64,000 nt of DNA from Bacillus sp. Marseille-Q3570 (GCF_946151055.1 NZ_CAMGYZ010000008.1:153517-217516), one strand, 5' to 3'; shown: positions 8,623-17,730, numbered from the stretch's first letter. Notes: generated from the letters alone by a model not told the origin. Numbers and translations: made by a program.

Positions 8623-9345
8623 ATGAAATCCTATGCCTTAGTCACTGGCGCAAGTGGGGAAATCGGACAAGCAATTGCCCGGGAATTGGCTTCTCAAGGG
8701 TACAACTTGTATCTGCATTATTATCAGAATAAAGAAGCTGTTGAAAAACTACAGATGGAACTGGCGTCATCGATCGAATGTAAATTGCTCAATGCGAATT
8801 TAGCTGTACCGGAAGGACCAGGAATCTTAACCGAACAAATCAAAACTCCTGTCGATGTACTCGTTTATAATTGCGGTAGTTCGCATACCGGCCTGATAAC
8901 GGATGTTTCTCAAAAGGAACTTGATGGGATGGTGCAGCTTCAATTAAAAAGCCCGTTCCAGCTCATACAACAACTTCTACCTTTGATGATCGAAAGGAAA
9001 AAAGGTTCGATCGTCATGATCACTTCGATATGGGGACAGACAGGTGCATCCTGTGAAGTTCTCTATTCAATGGTGAAAGGAGGTATGAACACGATGGTAA
9101 AAGCACTATCCAAAGAATTGGCACCGAGTGGGATCCGAGTCAATGCTGTCGCTCCTGGAATCATCGCAACGAAAATGAATGAACATCTTTCTGATGAAGA
9201 GATGGAAGCGATCTCAGAGGAAATACCGATTGGACGCTTTGGATTTCCGGCAGAAGTTTCGGATGCGGTAGGTTATTTGGTTTCCAAAAAATCATCCTAT
9301 GTGACAGGTCATATCCTCCCGGTCAACGGTGCCTGGTATTGTTAA
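8623..9345 (+). CDS. ymfI: SDR-family reductase, YmfI type (3-oxoacyl-ACP reductase-like)
   Basis: This 240-residue short-chain dehydrogenase has the cofactor glycine motif TGASGEIG near residue 8, an N-x-G (NCGSS) motif near residue 85 and the closing VTGHILPVNG segment. The active-site region reads TSIWGQTGASCEVLYSMVKGG, with the catalytic Ser, Tyr and Lys visible. ATG 8623 follows GGGAGGGG by about five bases; the frame is open back to 8518, but that part has no ribosome site and contains the hairpin. It is annotated in Bacillus as a probable ketoacyl-ACP reductase; the true substrate is unproven. Confidence 0.85.
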   Translation: MKSYALVTGASGEIGQAIARELASQGYNLYLHYYQNKEAVEKLQMELASSIECKLLNANLAVPEGPGILTEQIKTPVDVLVYNCGSSHTGLITDVSQKELDGMVQLQLKSPFQLIQQLLPLMIERKKGSIVMITSIWGQTGASCEVLYSMVKGGMNTMVKALSKELAPSGIRVNAVAPGIIATKMNEHLSDEEMEAISEEIPIGRFGFPAEVSDAVGYLVSKKSSYVTGHILPVNGAWYC

Positions 9346-9513
9346 ATACTGTTTTCTGAAAGTTGGCACGCTGACCGCACGGATTGAATTTCGTATAAAT
9401 CAATAATATAAACGACATTACTAAAACCCTAGTTGAAAAAACGATGTATACTTTCCACTTTTTGAGACATGATAATGCTTGAACGATTTTATTTTTTCTA
9501 GGAGGGACTAGAC

Positions 9514-9765
9514 ATGTCTGTTCTTGATAACTGGAATGAGTGGAAAGGCTTCCTCAGTGAACGTTTACAACAAGCAGAGGAAAAAGGTATGAAGGATGGA
9601 GCGATTACAGAAATCGCTACTGAAATCGGAGGATACCTTGCTGATCAAGTTGAACCAAAAAATGCAGAAGAAAAAGTACTTGCAGACCTTTGGCATGTTG
9701 CAAATGAAGAAGAGCGTCATTCAATCGCAAGCATGATGGTCAAGCTTGTACAAGAAAGACGATAG
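9514..9765 (+). CDS. ymfJ: DUF3243 family protein YmfJ
   Basis: This 83-residue soluble, charged protein matches the DUF3243 family (YmfJ of B. subtilis) throughout, with conserved WNEWKGFL near the start and a mostly helical prediction. It starts at ATG 9514 behind TAGGAGGGA and is followed by a good terminator. No catalytic residues are evident and its role is unknown. Confidence 0.85.
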   Translation: MSVLDNWNEWKGFLSERLQQAEEKGMKDGAITEIATEIGGYLADQVEPKNAEEKVLADLWHVANEEERHSIASMMVKLVQERR

Positions 9766-9775
9766 GTGGAAAACT

Positions 9776-9807
9776 GGCTGATTCCAATTAGAGGATCAGC
9801 CTTTTTT
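9776..9807 (+). terminator. Terminator after ymfJ
   Basis: GGCTGATTCC (9776-9785, one bulged T) pairs with GGATCAGCC (9793-9801), followed by TTTTTT. Confidence 0.85.
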
Positions 9808-9877
9808 CGTATAATCAAGGTAATACTATCATTTTGCTTCATACCTCTTACGAAGCAAAAGCAAAGCTTTCTCGAGG

Positions 9878-9996
9878 AACTAAGGCAATTCTTTGCACTA
9901 GGTTTAAGACTTGCCAAGTTTTCTTTACACCTCATGGCATAAGTGCAACTAAGGCAATTCTTTGCACTAGGTTTAAGACTTGCCAAGTTTTCTTTA
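9878..9996 (+). repeat. Short dispersed repeat, copy C, as a tandem pair of identical 50-bp units
   Basis: Bases 9878-9927 and 9947-9996 are identical, each starting AACTAAGGCAATTC and ending GCCAAGTTTTCTTTA, with a 19-bp spacer, so the period is 69 bp. The unit is the 3' half of the short repeat seen elsewhere in this window. ORFs that cross it on either strand are products of the repeat and not genes. Confidence 0.85.
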
Positions 9997-10079
9997 ATTT
10001 TACTTTTCTTAATGTAGAAAATCATTTATCATTAGAGAAAAGGATGTCGGATATTGGTGAACAGCGAAGGAGATGACTA

Positions 10080-10862
10080 ATGGAACAACAGGAATGGTAT
10101 TTAGAATATGAAATACATAAAAACCGTCCCGGGCTTCTAGGTGATATTTCTTCTTTGCTCGGTATGTTAGGGATAAATATTATTACAATCAACGGCGTTG
10201 ACAATATGAGGCGCGGAATGTTGTTGTTGGTTCATAATTCTGAACAAGTCGAACGTCTGAAGACTATCCTTGAGACGATGGACAACATTACGATTACGAA
10301 AATGAGGAAACCGAAGCTCCGGGATATTTTAGCGGTCAGGCACGGGCGTTACATACAAAGAGATGCTGATGATAAAAAGACATTTCGGTTTGTCAGGGAT
10401 GAACTTGGCTTGCTTGTTGATTTTATGGCTGAATTGTTCAAGGTTGACGGGCATAAACTCATCGGGATTCGCGGGATGCCCCGGGTCGGGAAAACTGAAT
10501 CGATCGTAGCAGCAAGTGTATGTGCGAACAAGCGATGGATTTTCGTTTCTTCAACTCTTCTGAAACAAACGATACGCAGCCAATTGGCAGACGATGAATA
10601 CAGCAATGATCATGTGTTTTTAGTTGATGGGATCGTTTCTTTAAAGCGGTCATCAGAAAAACACTGGCAGCTGATCCGTGAAGTCATGAGACTACCAGCA
10701 ACCAAAATCGTTGAACACCCGGATATTTTTGTGAGGGATTCAGAGTACACGCTTGATGATTTTGATTATATTATTGAACTCCGAAGTAACCCTGAGGAAG
10801 AAATTACTTATGATGTCGTTGATGATACAAACCCTACATCCTTTGGTTTTGACTTTGAATAG
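10080..10862 (+). CDS. ymfK: DUF3388 family protein YmfK
   Basis: This 260-residue cytoplasmic protein has an N-terminal ACT-like region (residues 1-75, with RPGLLGDISSLLGMLGIN typical of ACT ligand-binding folds) and a C-terminal region with a P-loop-like GMPRVGKTES near residue 137. The family is DUF3388. It starts at ATG 10080 after GAAGGAGATGA and ends 18 bases before rodZ, so the two are probably co-transcribed. The ACT and P-loop readings are mine from the motifs; the function is unknown. Confidence 0.82.
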   Translation: MEQQEWYLEYEIHKNRPGLLGDISSLLGMLGINIITINGVDNMRRGMLLLVHNSEQVERLKTILETMDNITITKMRKPKLRDILAVRHGRYIQRDADDKKTFRFVRDELGLLVDFMAELFKVDGHKLIGIRGMPRVGKTESIVAASVCANKRWIFVSSTLLKQTIRSQLADDEYSNDHVFLVDGIVSLKRSSEKHWQLIREVMRLPATKIVEHPDIFVRDSEYTLDDFDYIIELRSNPEEEITYDVVDDTNPTSFGFDFE

Positions 10863-10880
10863 TGGCAGGTGGTAGCAAGT

Positions 10881-11804
10881 ATGACAGAGCTTGGTCAGCG
10901 CTTGAAAGAAGCGCGGTTGGAAAAACAATTATCATACGATGAGTTACAAGACAAGACGAAGATTCAGAAGAGGTACCTTCAAGCGATCGAAGAGGGGCAT
11001 TATTCCGTCCTTCCAGGAGCATTTTACGCCCGAGCATTCATTAAAAATTATGCTGAAGCAGTAGGCCTTGATCCCGATATGCTTTTTGAAGAATATGCGA
11101 GTGAAGTGCCCGCTTCAAAAGAAGAGCCTACTGAATTCACGCCAAGATCCTCGAAATCCAAAGCAAATGTGCCGAAAGATAATAAATTGGCTAAGGTCAT
11201 CCCATTATTATTAACAGCAGTTTTATTAATCGCACTTTTAATCGGATTTTACTGGGTAGTACAGAATTACAGTGGTAACAGCAGTTCTGAACCGAACAAA
11301 GATAATGTCGACAATTATGAAAGTGCTGAAGGTGAGAAACCACCGGAAGAATCATCAGATTCAACCGAAGGTACAGAAGGCAATAATGAAGAAGGCAATG
11401 AAGACTCAGAAGCTGATGGAACGGATGAAAGTGAAACCCAATCTGAAGAAGAAACCCCGGAACAGAAGCTGGAGGAACTATCTTCAGAAGGAAGTATCAA
11501 AACCTATTCCTTATCGGGGACAGACGAGTTCAACGTAGAGCTGAAAATAAACGGGGAAGCGTATATTGACGTGAAAGACGAATCAGGTAAAAACATTCAA
11601 CCTGGCGGAAAAATATTCAAAAAAGAGGATGGTACGGTTTCGTACGATTTGGCGGACCACACTCAAGTTACCTTTAACATCGGTGCGACTCAGCATGTAG
11701 AGGTGACTGTCAATGGTGAATCTGTCACATACGCAGTTGAACCATCCAAGAGACCTCATCAGAAAATCGTTGTCCAGTACCAAAAAGGAACAGAAGAGCA
11801 ATAA
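10881..11804 (+). CDS. rodZ: Cell-shape protein RodZ (cytoskeletal, membrane-anchored HTH)
   Basis: This 307-residue bitopic membrane protein has a cytoplasmic HTH_25 domain (about residues 5-70, TELGQRLKEARLEKQLSYDE), one transmembrane helix near residues 105-130, a long acidic Ser/Glu-rich linker (about 140-200) and an extracytoplasmic DUF4115 domain. That is the RodZ (YmfM) architecture, which links MreB to the wall-synthesis machinery. I use ATG 10881, with AGGTGG eight bases before it, over the GTG at 10869. It is followed by a terminator. Confidence 0.9.
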   Translation: MTELGQRLKEARLEKQLSYDELQDKTKIQKRYLQAIEEGHYSVLPGAFYARAFIKNYAEAVGLDPDMLFEEYASEVPASKEEPTEFTPRSSKSKANVPKDNKLAKVIPLLLTAVLLIALLIGFYWVVQNYSGNSSSEPNKDNVDNYESAEGEKPPEESSDSTEGTEGNNEEGNEDSEADGTDESETQSEEETPEQKLEELSSEGSIKTYSLSGTDEFNVELKINGEAYIDVKDESGKNIQPGGKIFKKEDGTVSYDLADHTQVTFNIGATQHVEVTVNGESVTYAVEPSKRPHQKIVVQYQKGTEEQ

Positions 11805-11810
11805 TCAGAA

Positions 11811-11857
11811 GGATTGACTCAACCAGTAACTCTTACATGTTGAGTCGGTCCTTTTTT
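11811..11857 (+). terminator. Terminator after rodZ
   Basis: GGATTGACTCAAC (11811-11823) pairs with GTTGAGTCGGTCC (11839-11851), with one G-U pair, followed by TTTTTT. Confidence 0.88.
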
Positions 11858-12042
11858 ATACCGGCTCTGTCAATGCATAATGTTGCTTCGTGTAGAGGTT
11901 GATTGAGTATGAATCGTGACTCACATGAGGGATAATTTGATTGATCCTTTTCAATTTGACCATTCATTAGGATTCATTGTTTTCATTTCAGCCGTTTGTG
12001 GTAAAATATACATGCTTGAGCGATAACCGACAGGAGGCAGTT

Positions 12043-12621
12043 ATGAACTTACCAAATAAAATAACAGTATCAAGAGTAATGTTGATTCCTATTTTCATGG
12101 TTTTCCTACTCGTTCCATTCGGCTGGGGGACCCTTGAAGTCATGAACGGGGAGATACCGACACATCATTTTATCGCTGCACTCATCTTCATTATTGCATC
12201 ATGTACAGATTGGATTGACGGTTATTATGCAAGGAAATTGAACCTGGTCACGAACCTTGGGAAATTTCTTGACCCTCTGGCAGATAAGCTGTTGATTACA
12301 GCAGCTTTGATCGGACTTGTTGAACTGCAGCTTGCACCAGCCTGGATGGTCATTTTGATTTTAAGCCGTGAATTTGCGGTCACCGGACTACGGTTGATTG
12401 CAGCAGGTGATGGGGATGTCATTGCGGCAAGTCAGATGGGTAAATTGAAGACATGGATCCAAATCATTGCAATTGCAGCATTGTTACTTCATAATGTCCC
12501 GTTCACGATTGTTGGATTTCCTTTTGCTGACATAGCACTATGGGCAGCAACAATCATAACGGTCTACTCTGGATGGGATTATTTTATGAAAAACAAGCAC
12601 ATTATGCTAAAGTCGAAATAA
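12043..12621 (+). CDS. pgsA: CDP-diacylglycerol--glycerol-3-phosphate 3-phosphatidyltransferase
   Basis: PgsA makes phosphatidylglycerol phosphate from CDP-diacylglycerol and glycerol-3-phosphate at the cytoplasmic membrane. The 192 residues contain the CDP-alcohol phosphatidyltransferase signature D-G-x2-A-R-x8-G-x3-D-x3-D (DGYYARKLNLVTNLGKFLD, then PLAD) near residues 60-85, and about five membrane helices. ATG 12043 follows GACAGGAGG at good spacing; the upstream extension from 11977 has no ribosome site. Confidence 0.93.
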   Translation: MNLPNKITVSRVMLIPIFMVFLLVPFGWGTLEVMNGEIPTHHFIAALIFIIASCTDWIDGYYARKLNLVTNLGKFLDPLADKLLITAALIGLVELQLAPAWMVILILSREFAVTGLRLIAAGDGDVIAASQMGKLKTWIQIIAIAALLLHNVPFTIVGFPFADIALWAATIITVYSGWDYFMKNKHIMLKSK

Positions 12622-12630
12622 CGACAAAGA

Positions 12631-12668
12631 AAGGCTGACTCAACAAATAATGTGAAGTCAGCCTTATT
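12631..12668 (+). terminator. Terminator after pgsA
   Basis: AAGGCTGACT (12631-12640) pairs perfectly with AGTCAGCCTT (12656-12665), followed by a short AT-rich tail. Confidence 0.78.
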
Positions 12669-12727
12669 CATTTAAACAATGGTTCTTTTTATGGAACCGC
12701 TACAAATTCAAAAGAGGTGCAGAATCT

Positions 12728-13978
12728 ATGAATGCAGAAATCATTGCCATCGGCTCCGAGCTTTTATTGGGGCAAATCGCCAATACGAACGGCCAATTCA
12801 TTTCTAAACAGTTAGCTGATCTAGGCATCAATGTTTTCCACCATTCTGTCGTCGGGGATAACAAACAACGGTTGATTTCTACGATTAAAACCGCTGAAGA
12901 ACGTTCTGACTTGTTGGTTTTCACCGGTGGCTTAGGACCAACAAAGGATGACCTCACGAAAGAAACGATTGCAGAACATCTTAGACTTCCTTTGATTGAA
13001 AATAAGGAAGCGATGGACTTTATTGAAGGTTATTATGAGAAAATCCAACAACCGATGTCTGAGAATAATCGTAGACAAGCCCTCGTGTTCGATGGTGCTG
13101 CAGTATTACCGAATAATAACGGCATGGCCCCTGGAATTGCCTTGCAACAGGAAAACAAGACTTACATACTCCTGCCTGGTCCACCGAAGGAAATGAGACC
13201 GATGTTCACTGATTTTGCAATTCCGTACATTCAACAGGTGAGAGGTGAAGATGTAGAACGCATCCTTTCACGTGTCCTGCGGTTCTATGGGATTGGTGAA
13301 TCGGCACTCGAGACGAAATTGATGGACCTTATTGAAAGCCAGACGAATCCTACAATCGCACCTCTGGCCGGTAATTTCGAGGTGACCTTGAGACTGACCG
13401 CCAAATGTGAAACCCAAGATCAGGGTGAAGCGATGATCGATGAACTCGAAAGGCAGATTTTAGATCGGGTCGGCAACTTCTTTTATGGTTATGATGATAC
13501 CACGCTTTCCTACGAAACCTTCGATACATTGCAAGACAAAGAACTGACTGTTTCTTGTGCGGAGAGTCTAACGGGTGGATTATTCGGGCATGCATTGACG
13601 AAACAGCCTGGAGCGGGACAAGTTTTGCAGGGCGGAATCATTTGCTATCAGAACGAGATCAAGAAGAACCAACTGAAGATTCCCGAAAAAGTGTTGGATG
13701 ACGATGGTGCCGTGAGTGAAACGTGTGCGAAATTGATGGCTGAAAATGTGCGTGAATTATTCAATAGTGATTATGGCATCAGTTTTACCGGAGTAGCCGG
13801 ACCGAATGAAATGGAGGGTAAACCTCCTGGAACCGTTTATATCGGAATAGCATCTTCCCGTGGGACCAACATATATCCCCTTCGTTTAGCTGGTGATCGG
13901 AATGCGGTCAGGACCCGGACAGTCAATTATGGATTGTTTTATTTATTGAAGGAACTTGTTGGAAAGTCTATTTCGTAA
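12728..13978 (+). CDS. cinA: CinA family competence/damage-inducible protein
   Basis: This 416-residue protein has an N-terminal MoCF/MoaB-like domain (FTGGLGPTKDDLT near residue 65) and a C-terminal CinA domain (CAESLTGGLFGHALT near residue 280), the full two-domain form. CinA proteins have pyridine-nucleotide (NMN deamidase, ADP-ribose) activities; in Gram-positive bacteria the gene stands just before recA, as here. ATG 12728 follows AAAAGAGGTG. The 85-base gap to recA carries recA's own promoter. Confidence 0.9.
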   Translation: MNAEIIAIGSELLLGQIANTNGQFISKQLADLGINVFHHSVVGDNKQRLISTIKTAEERSDLLVFTGGLGPTKDDLTKETIAEHLRLPLIENKEAMDFIEGYYEKIQQPMSENNRRQALVFDGAAVLPNNNGMAPGIALQQENKTYILLPGPPKEMRPMFTDFAIPYIQQVRGEDVERILSRVLRFYGIGESALETKLMDLIESQTNPTIAPLAGNFEVTLRLTAKCETQDQGEAMIDELERQILDRVGNFFYGYDDTTLSYETFDTLQDKELTVSCAESLTGGLFGHALTKQPGAGQVLQGGIICYQNEIKKNQLKIPEKVLDDDGAVSETCAKLMAENVRELFNSDYGISFTGVAGPNEMEGKPPGTVYIGIASSRGTNIYPLRLAGDRNAVRTRTVNYGLFYLLKELVGKSIS

Positions 13979-13982
13979 AAGG

Positions 13983-13996
13983 CGAATAAATGTTCG
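13983..13996 (+). promoter_or_regulatory. LexA (DinR) operator of recA
   Basis: CGAATAAATGTTCG matches the Bacillus SOS box CGAACnnnnGTTCG at all but one position. It lies ten bases upstream of the recA -35 hexamer, the usual place for LexA control of recA in this group. Confidence 0.8.
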
Positions 13997-14005
13997 TAAA
14001 AAGTA

Positions 14006-14034
14006 TTGGCAAACGAGATGAAAAAAGGTATGAT
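14006..14034 (+). promoter_or_regulatory. SigA promoter of recA
   Basis: TTGGCA (14006-14011) and TATGAT (14029-14034) are separated by 17 bases, 30 bases before the recA start. Confidence 0.8.
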
Positions 14035-14063
14035 GAAGTTAGTTAATTTTAAGGAGTGATTGC

Positions 14064-15440
14064 ATGAGTGATCGTAAAGCTGCATTAGATATGGCATTAA
14101 GACAAATAGAGAAGCAATTCGGTAAAGGATCTGTCATGAAGTTGGGAGAACAAACAGAAAATCGTGTTTCTACAACTTCAAGCGGATCGCTCGCAGTGGA
14201 TATCGCACTTGGCGTGGGCGGTTATCCTCGTGGCAGGATCATCGAAGTTTATGGACCTGAGTCTTCCGGTAAAACAACTGTAGCCCTGCACGCCATTGCT
14301 GAAGCACAACGGAACGGCGGACAGGCAGCATTCATCGATGCTGAGCATGCCCTTGACCCGGTTTACGCTGAAAAGCTCGGTGTGGATATCAATGAATTGT
14401 TGCTTTCACAGCCAGACACTGGGGAGCAGGCGTTAGAGATCGCAGAAGCACTCGTACGAAGCGGAGCGGTCGATATCCTGATCATCGACTCTGTAGCTGC
14501 ACTGGTTCCGAAAGCAGAGATCGAAGGGGAAATGGGTGACTCGCACGTAGGACTTCAAGCTCGTTTGATGTCACAAGCCCTTCGTAAATTGTCCGGTGCG
14601 ATCAGCAAATCAAAAACGACAGCGATCTTCATCAACCAGATCCGTGAGAAGGTCGGCGTCATGTTTGGAAATCAACGATTAGTCGCTTAATCTGTGATGG
14701 ATTAAGGAGTTTACTATGGGTTTCCCATGCTAGTGATAGCATGTTTAAAAAACCTTGTGAACCTTATTGCCTAAGGGTGTGGCATGTTGAATGCTGCTAA
14801 CGGTGAAGCCCTCCGCAAGATGGGTAATACCGTGCCAAGCCTTTTACAGGAAGGTGTAGAGACTACCGAAAAGGACTCTCTGAAGAGTCAACCTAGTAGG
14901 GTACGGCAGAAGATAGGCTCCTGCTGGAAGTGCAAGGCTCTCAGTCATAATTACTGAGATGAAGAGATAGTCCACACTATAGAGATGGAAAATCTATAGA
15001 TCATGCCAGAAACGACTCCTGGGGGACGCGCCCTCAAATTCTACTCATCTGTACGTCTGGAAGTACGAAGAGCAGAAACGTTGAAGCAAGGTAACGACAT
15101 GGTCGGAAACAAGACACGGATCAAGGTCGTCAAGAACAAAGTCGCACCTCCGTTCAAAACAGCGGAAGTGGATATCATGTATGGAGAAGGAATCTCAAGA
15201 CAAGGAGAAATCCTTGATATCGGATCTGAAATTGATGTTGTCCAAAAGAGTGGTGCTTGGTACTCGTTCAATGGCGACCGTCTAGGCCAGGGGCGTGAGA
15301 ATGCAAAGCAGTTCTTGAAGGAAAACGAAGCGATCCAAAACGAAATCTATCAGCAAGTCCGGGCATACTACCAATTGAACACAGAAACTGCGGCTGCAAA
15401 AGAAGATTCAGACACAGAAGAACAAGATTCATTAGTATGA
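14064..15440 (+). CDS. recA: Recombinase RecA, split into two exons by a group I intron
   Basis: The gene is exon 1, 14064-14672 (203 codons), joined to exon 2, 15006-15440 (144 codons plus stop). Joining restores FGN-PETTPGG and a 347-residue RecA, almost the B. subtilis length. Walker A is GPESSGKTT near residue 66; the break falls in DNA-binding loop L2, between residues 203 and 204, at a codon boundary. Read without splicing, translation runs five codons into the intron and stops at TAA 14688, giving a 208-residue fragment without the C-terminal third. RecA drives strand exchange and LexA self-cleavage. A LexA box and SigA promoter precede it; a terminator follows. Confidence 0.95.
14673..15005 (+). 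ncRNA. Group I self-splicing intron in recA (333 nt, no homing endonuclease gene)
   Basis: The conserved core is visible: an R-type element GTAGAGACTACC (around 14858-14869) and an S-type element AGAGATAGTCC (around 14964-14974), whose ACTA and TAGT form P7. The internal guide GTTTCC (14720-14725) pairs with the 5' exon end GGAAAT (14667-14672) with the required T-G wobble at the splice site. The adjoining TGG (14717-14719) pairs with exon 2's CCA (P10). P2 is a 7-bp hairpin, CATGCTA/TAGCATG (14726-14743) with a GTGA loop. The intron ends with G at 15005. Group I introns in recA are known in Bacillus, for example B. anthracis. Confidence 0.93.
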
Positions 15441-15450
15441 TTATTTAACG

Positions 15451-15508
15451 AAAGATGACTCGAAATCCCCCGGTAAAGTCGGGAAGGATCCCCGGGTCAT
15501 CTTTTTAT
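15451..15508 (+). terminator. Terminator after recA
   Basis: AAAGATGACTCG (15451-15462) pairs with CGGGTCATCTTT (about 15493-15504), with a second small CCCGGTAAAGTCGGG hairpin in the loop, followed by T-rich sequence. Confidence 0.8.
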
Positions 15509-15550
15509 TTATTTTTAGGATCGGCTGTTTTCGGATAGATTGTTTTGGAA

Positions 15551-15923
15551 GGCTCTTTTCTAAAACATTGTTGCTTTTGAGTCATTTTAAAAAATCACCG
15601 TGTGCATGTTTGATTGGAGAGCAAGGTGGGAGACTCCTCGAAAATAAAATTCGCATTTTCTTTGTGCGATGTAACGCTGCCGAAGCTTTCCTTGTCCTGC
15701 AGGAACAATTGGACAGGTGAAACCATTCAATATCGCAAGGCGACGAGCGAGCTCACCGCACGCCCCGCGGAAAGCGAGCATCCTGGAGTGGACATCAACG
15801 ACTTTTAATGGAAACTTGGCGAGATCAAGCCTTTTGTAGGTCGAGCCTTTTTTGCCCTTATACTGAAGAAAGTAATTTTTACTTTCTTTATGTGCAAGAG
15901 CAACAAAGTTTGCGAAAACAGCC
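15551..15923. repeat. MITE-like element, copy 2 (373 bp)
   Basis: This is the same element as 5398-5720. The 29-bp left end (15551-15579, GGCTCTTTTC...) is inverted at the right end (15895-15923). It is flanked by TTTTGGAA (15543-15550) and GTTTGGAA (15924-15931), an 8-bp target duplication with one change. It is 50 bp longer than copy 1 because of an extra segment at about 15702-15751. No coding sequence is credible. The short dispersed repeat B occupies about 15806-15898 on the minus strand. Confidence 0.85.
15806..15898 (-). repeat. Short dispersed repeat, copy B (inside MITE copy 2)
   Basis: On the minus strand it shows the same order as copy A: an ACTTTCTTCAG hairpin arm, then AAGGCTTGATCTCGCCAAG and a diverged end (GTTTCCATTA instead of GTTTTCTTTA). 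Confidence 0.65.
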
Positions 15924-16005
15924 GTTTGGAAAGTAAGTGAATTTCTGGAGATCAGACTCATTCCAATCGCTTTTCATTGCCAACTAAACTCTCTATTGAC
16001 AGCTC

Positions 16006-16034
16006 TTGACATTAAAAATAGACAACTATACAAT
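16006..16034 (+). promoter_or_regulatory. SigA promoter of rny
   Basis: TTGACA (16006-16011) and TACAAT (16029-16034) lie 17 bases apart, about 130 bases before rny. A second TTGACA (15996-16001) is ten bases upstream. The long untranslated leader could matter for autoregulation, which I infer only from its length. Confidence 0.75.
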
Positions 16035-16161
16035 TAGTGTATATTGTTTGATTACTTTTACAATTGTTAAACAATGAAACCGCTGTATGTGAATAGCTAG
16101 CTTGATCGAAAACTATTCAAATTTACACCCAACAATTAGATAGCAAGAGGAGGTGAATGGT

Positions 16162-17730
16162 ATGTATATTGACATAATCGTCCTCATCTCCATTTTGCTT
16201 GTCTCTGCAATCGTGTTTGCAGTTGTTGGATATCTTGTTCGTAAATCAATTGCTGAAGCGAAAATTTCTAGTGCCGAGCATGCGGCGAAACAGATTATCG
16301 AAGATGGAAAACGAGAAGCTGAAGCTAGCAAAAAAGAAGCTTTGCTCGAAGCGAAAGATGAAATGCATAAGCAACGGGTAGAAGCTGAAAGTGAAATTCG
16401 CGAACGCAGATCAGAACTTCAAAAACAAGAACATCGATTGGTACAAAAAGAAGAGGTCCTTGACCGCAAAAGTGAAACCTTAGATAAAAAAGAGGAATCA
16501 TTAGAAAAAAGGGAGGATACTCTCACCAAAAAACAACAACAAATTGAAGAGATGGAAAGCAAAGTGGAGCAGGTGTTGCAGCAACAGCAACTGGAACTCG
16601 AACGTCTATCTGGAGTTTCACGCGATGAAGCGAAGCAGATGATCATGGAACAAGCCCAGTCGGAAATCGATCATGAGCTTGCAGCTATGATTAAGGAACG
16701 TGAAATACGCGCGAAAGAAGAAGCAGATAAGAAGGCGAAAGAGATTTTATCTCTTGCCATCCAGCGTTGTGCTGCCGACCACGTAGCGGAAACAACTGTT
16801 TCCGTTGTCAATCTGCCGAACGATGAGATGAAAGGTAGGATCATCGGTCGTGAAGGACGTAATATACGTACTCTTGAAACATTGACGGGAATCGATCTGA
16901 TAATCGATGATACACCTGAAGCGGTCATTCTTTCCGGATTTGATCCAATCAGGAGAGAGATTGCAAGAATTGCACTTGATAAACTTGTTTCCGATGGACG
17001 GATTCATCCTGCACGAATTGAAGAAATGGTGGATAAGTCTAGAAGAGAAGTTGACGAGTATATCCGGGAAATCGGTGAACAGACTACCTTTGAGATTGGT
17101 GTACATGGCTTGCACCCTGACCTGATCAAGGTCCTGGGACGCTTGAAGTACCGTACAAGTTACGGTCAAAACGTACTCAAACATTCAATGGAAGTCGCTC
17201 ACTTGACTGGATTGATGGCTGCAGAGCTTGGAGAAGATGTAAACGTAGCTCGCCGGGCTGGATTGCTCCATGATATCGGAAAAGCAATCGACCATGAGGT
17301 GGAAGGAAGTCACGTTGAAATCGGTGTAGAACTTGCTCAGAAATATAAGGAACACCCGATCGTCATCAATAGTATTGCTTCCCACCACGGAGATACTGAA
17401 CCAACGTCAATCATCGCGGTTTTGGTTGCTGCTGCAGATGCATTATCTGCCGCAAGACCTGGAGCTCGTAGAGAGACGCTTGAAACATACATCAAGCGAC
17501 TTGAAAAGCTTGAAGAGATTTCTGAATCCTTCGATGGTGTCGAGAAATCATTTGCAATCCAAGCTGGACGTGAAATCCGGATCATGGTACGCCCTGACAT
17601 GGTGGATGACATTGCATCCCACCGATTGGCACGGGACATCACCAAGAAGATTGAAGATGAACTCGATTATCCTGGACATATCAAAGTTACAGTCATTCGG
17701 GAAACAAGAGCAGTTGAATATGCGAAATAA
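16162..17730 (+). CDS. rny: Ribonuclease Y (membrane-anchored endoribonuclease)
   Basis: RNase Y starts mRNA decay and processing. The 522-residue protein has an N-terminal membrane helix (residues 3-25), a long charged coiled coil (about 30-200), a KH domain with [15 protein letters not shown] near residue 220, and an HD domain with the metal-binding pair HD in [17 protein letters not shown] near residue 370. ATG 16162 is chosen because AGAGGAGGTG ends seven bases before it; the GTG at 16153 overlaps that ribosome site. It works with the RicA complex encoded further along. Confidence 0.95.
   Translation: MYIDIIVLISILLVSAIVFAVVGYLVRKSIAEAKISSAEHAAKQIIEDGKREAEASKKEALLEAKDEMHKQRVEAESEIRERRSELQKQEHRLVQKEEVLDRKSETLDKKEESLEKREDTLTKKQQQIEEMESKVEQVLQQQQLELERLSGVSRDEAKQMIMEQAQSEIDHELAAMIKEREIRAKEEADKKAKEILSLAIQRCAADHVAETTVSVVNLPNDEMKGRIIGREGRNIRTLETLTGIDLIIDDTPEAVILSGFDPIRREIARIALDKLVSDGRIHPARIEEMVDKSRREVDEYIREIGEQTTFEIGVHGLHPDLIKVLGRLKYRTSYGQNVLKHSMEVAHLTGLMAAELGEDVNVARRAGLLHDIGKAIDHEVEGSHVEIGVELAQKYKEHPIVINSIASHHGDTEPTSIIAVLVAAADALSAARPGARRETLETYIKRLEKLEEISESFDGVEKSFAIQAGREIRIMVRPDMVDDIASHRLARDITKKIEDELDYPGHIKVTVIRETRAVEYAK

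Noticed and set aside
9717..10076. ORFs on both strands across 9.7-10.1 kb
   Set aside because: They are made by the tandem short repeat (internal duplication of peptide sequence) and lack ribosome sites.
14064..14690. recA read as a frameshifted or truncated pseudogene, with 15003-15440 as a separate gene
   Set aside because: The sequence between the halves has group I intron core elements, and guide pairing to both exons restores the exact RecA frame.
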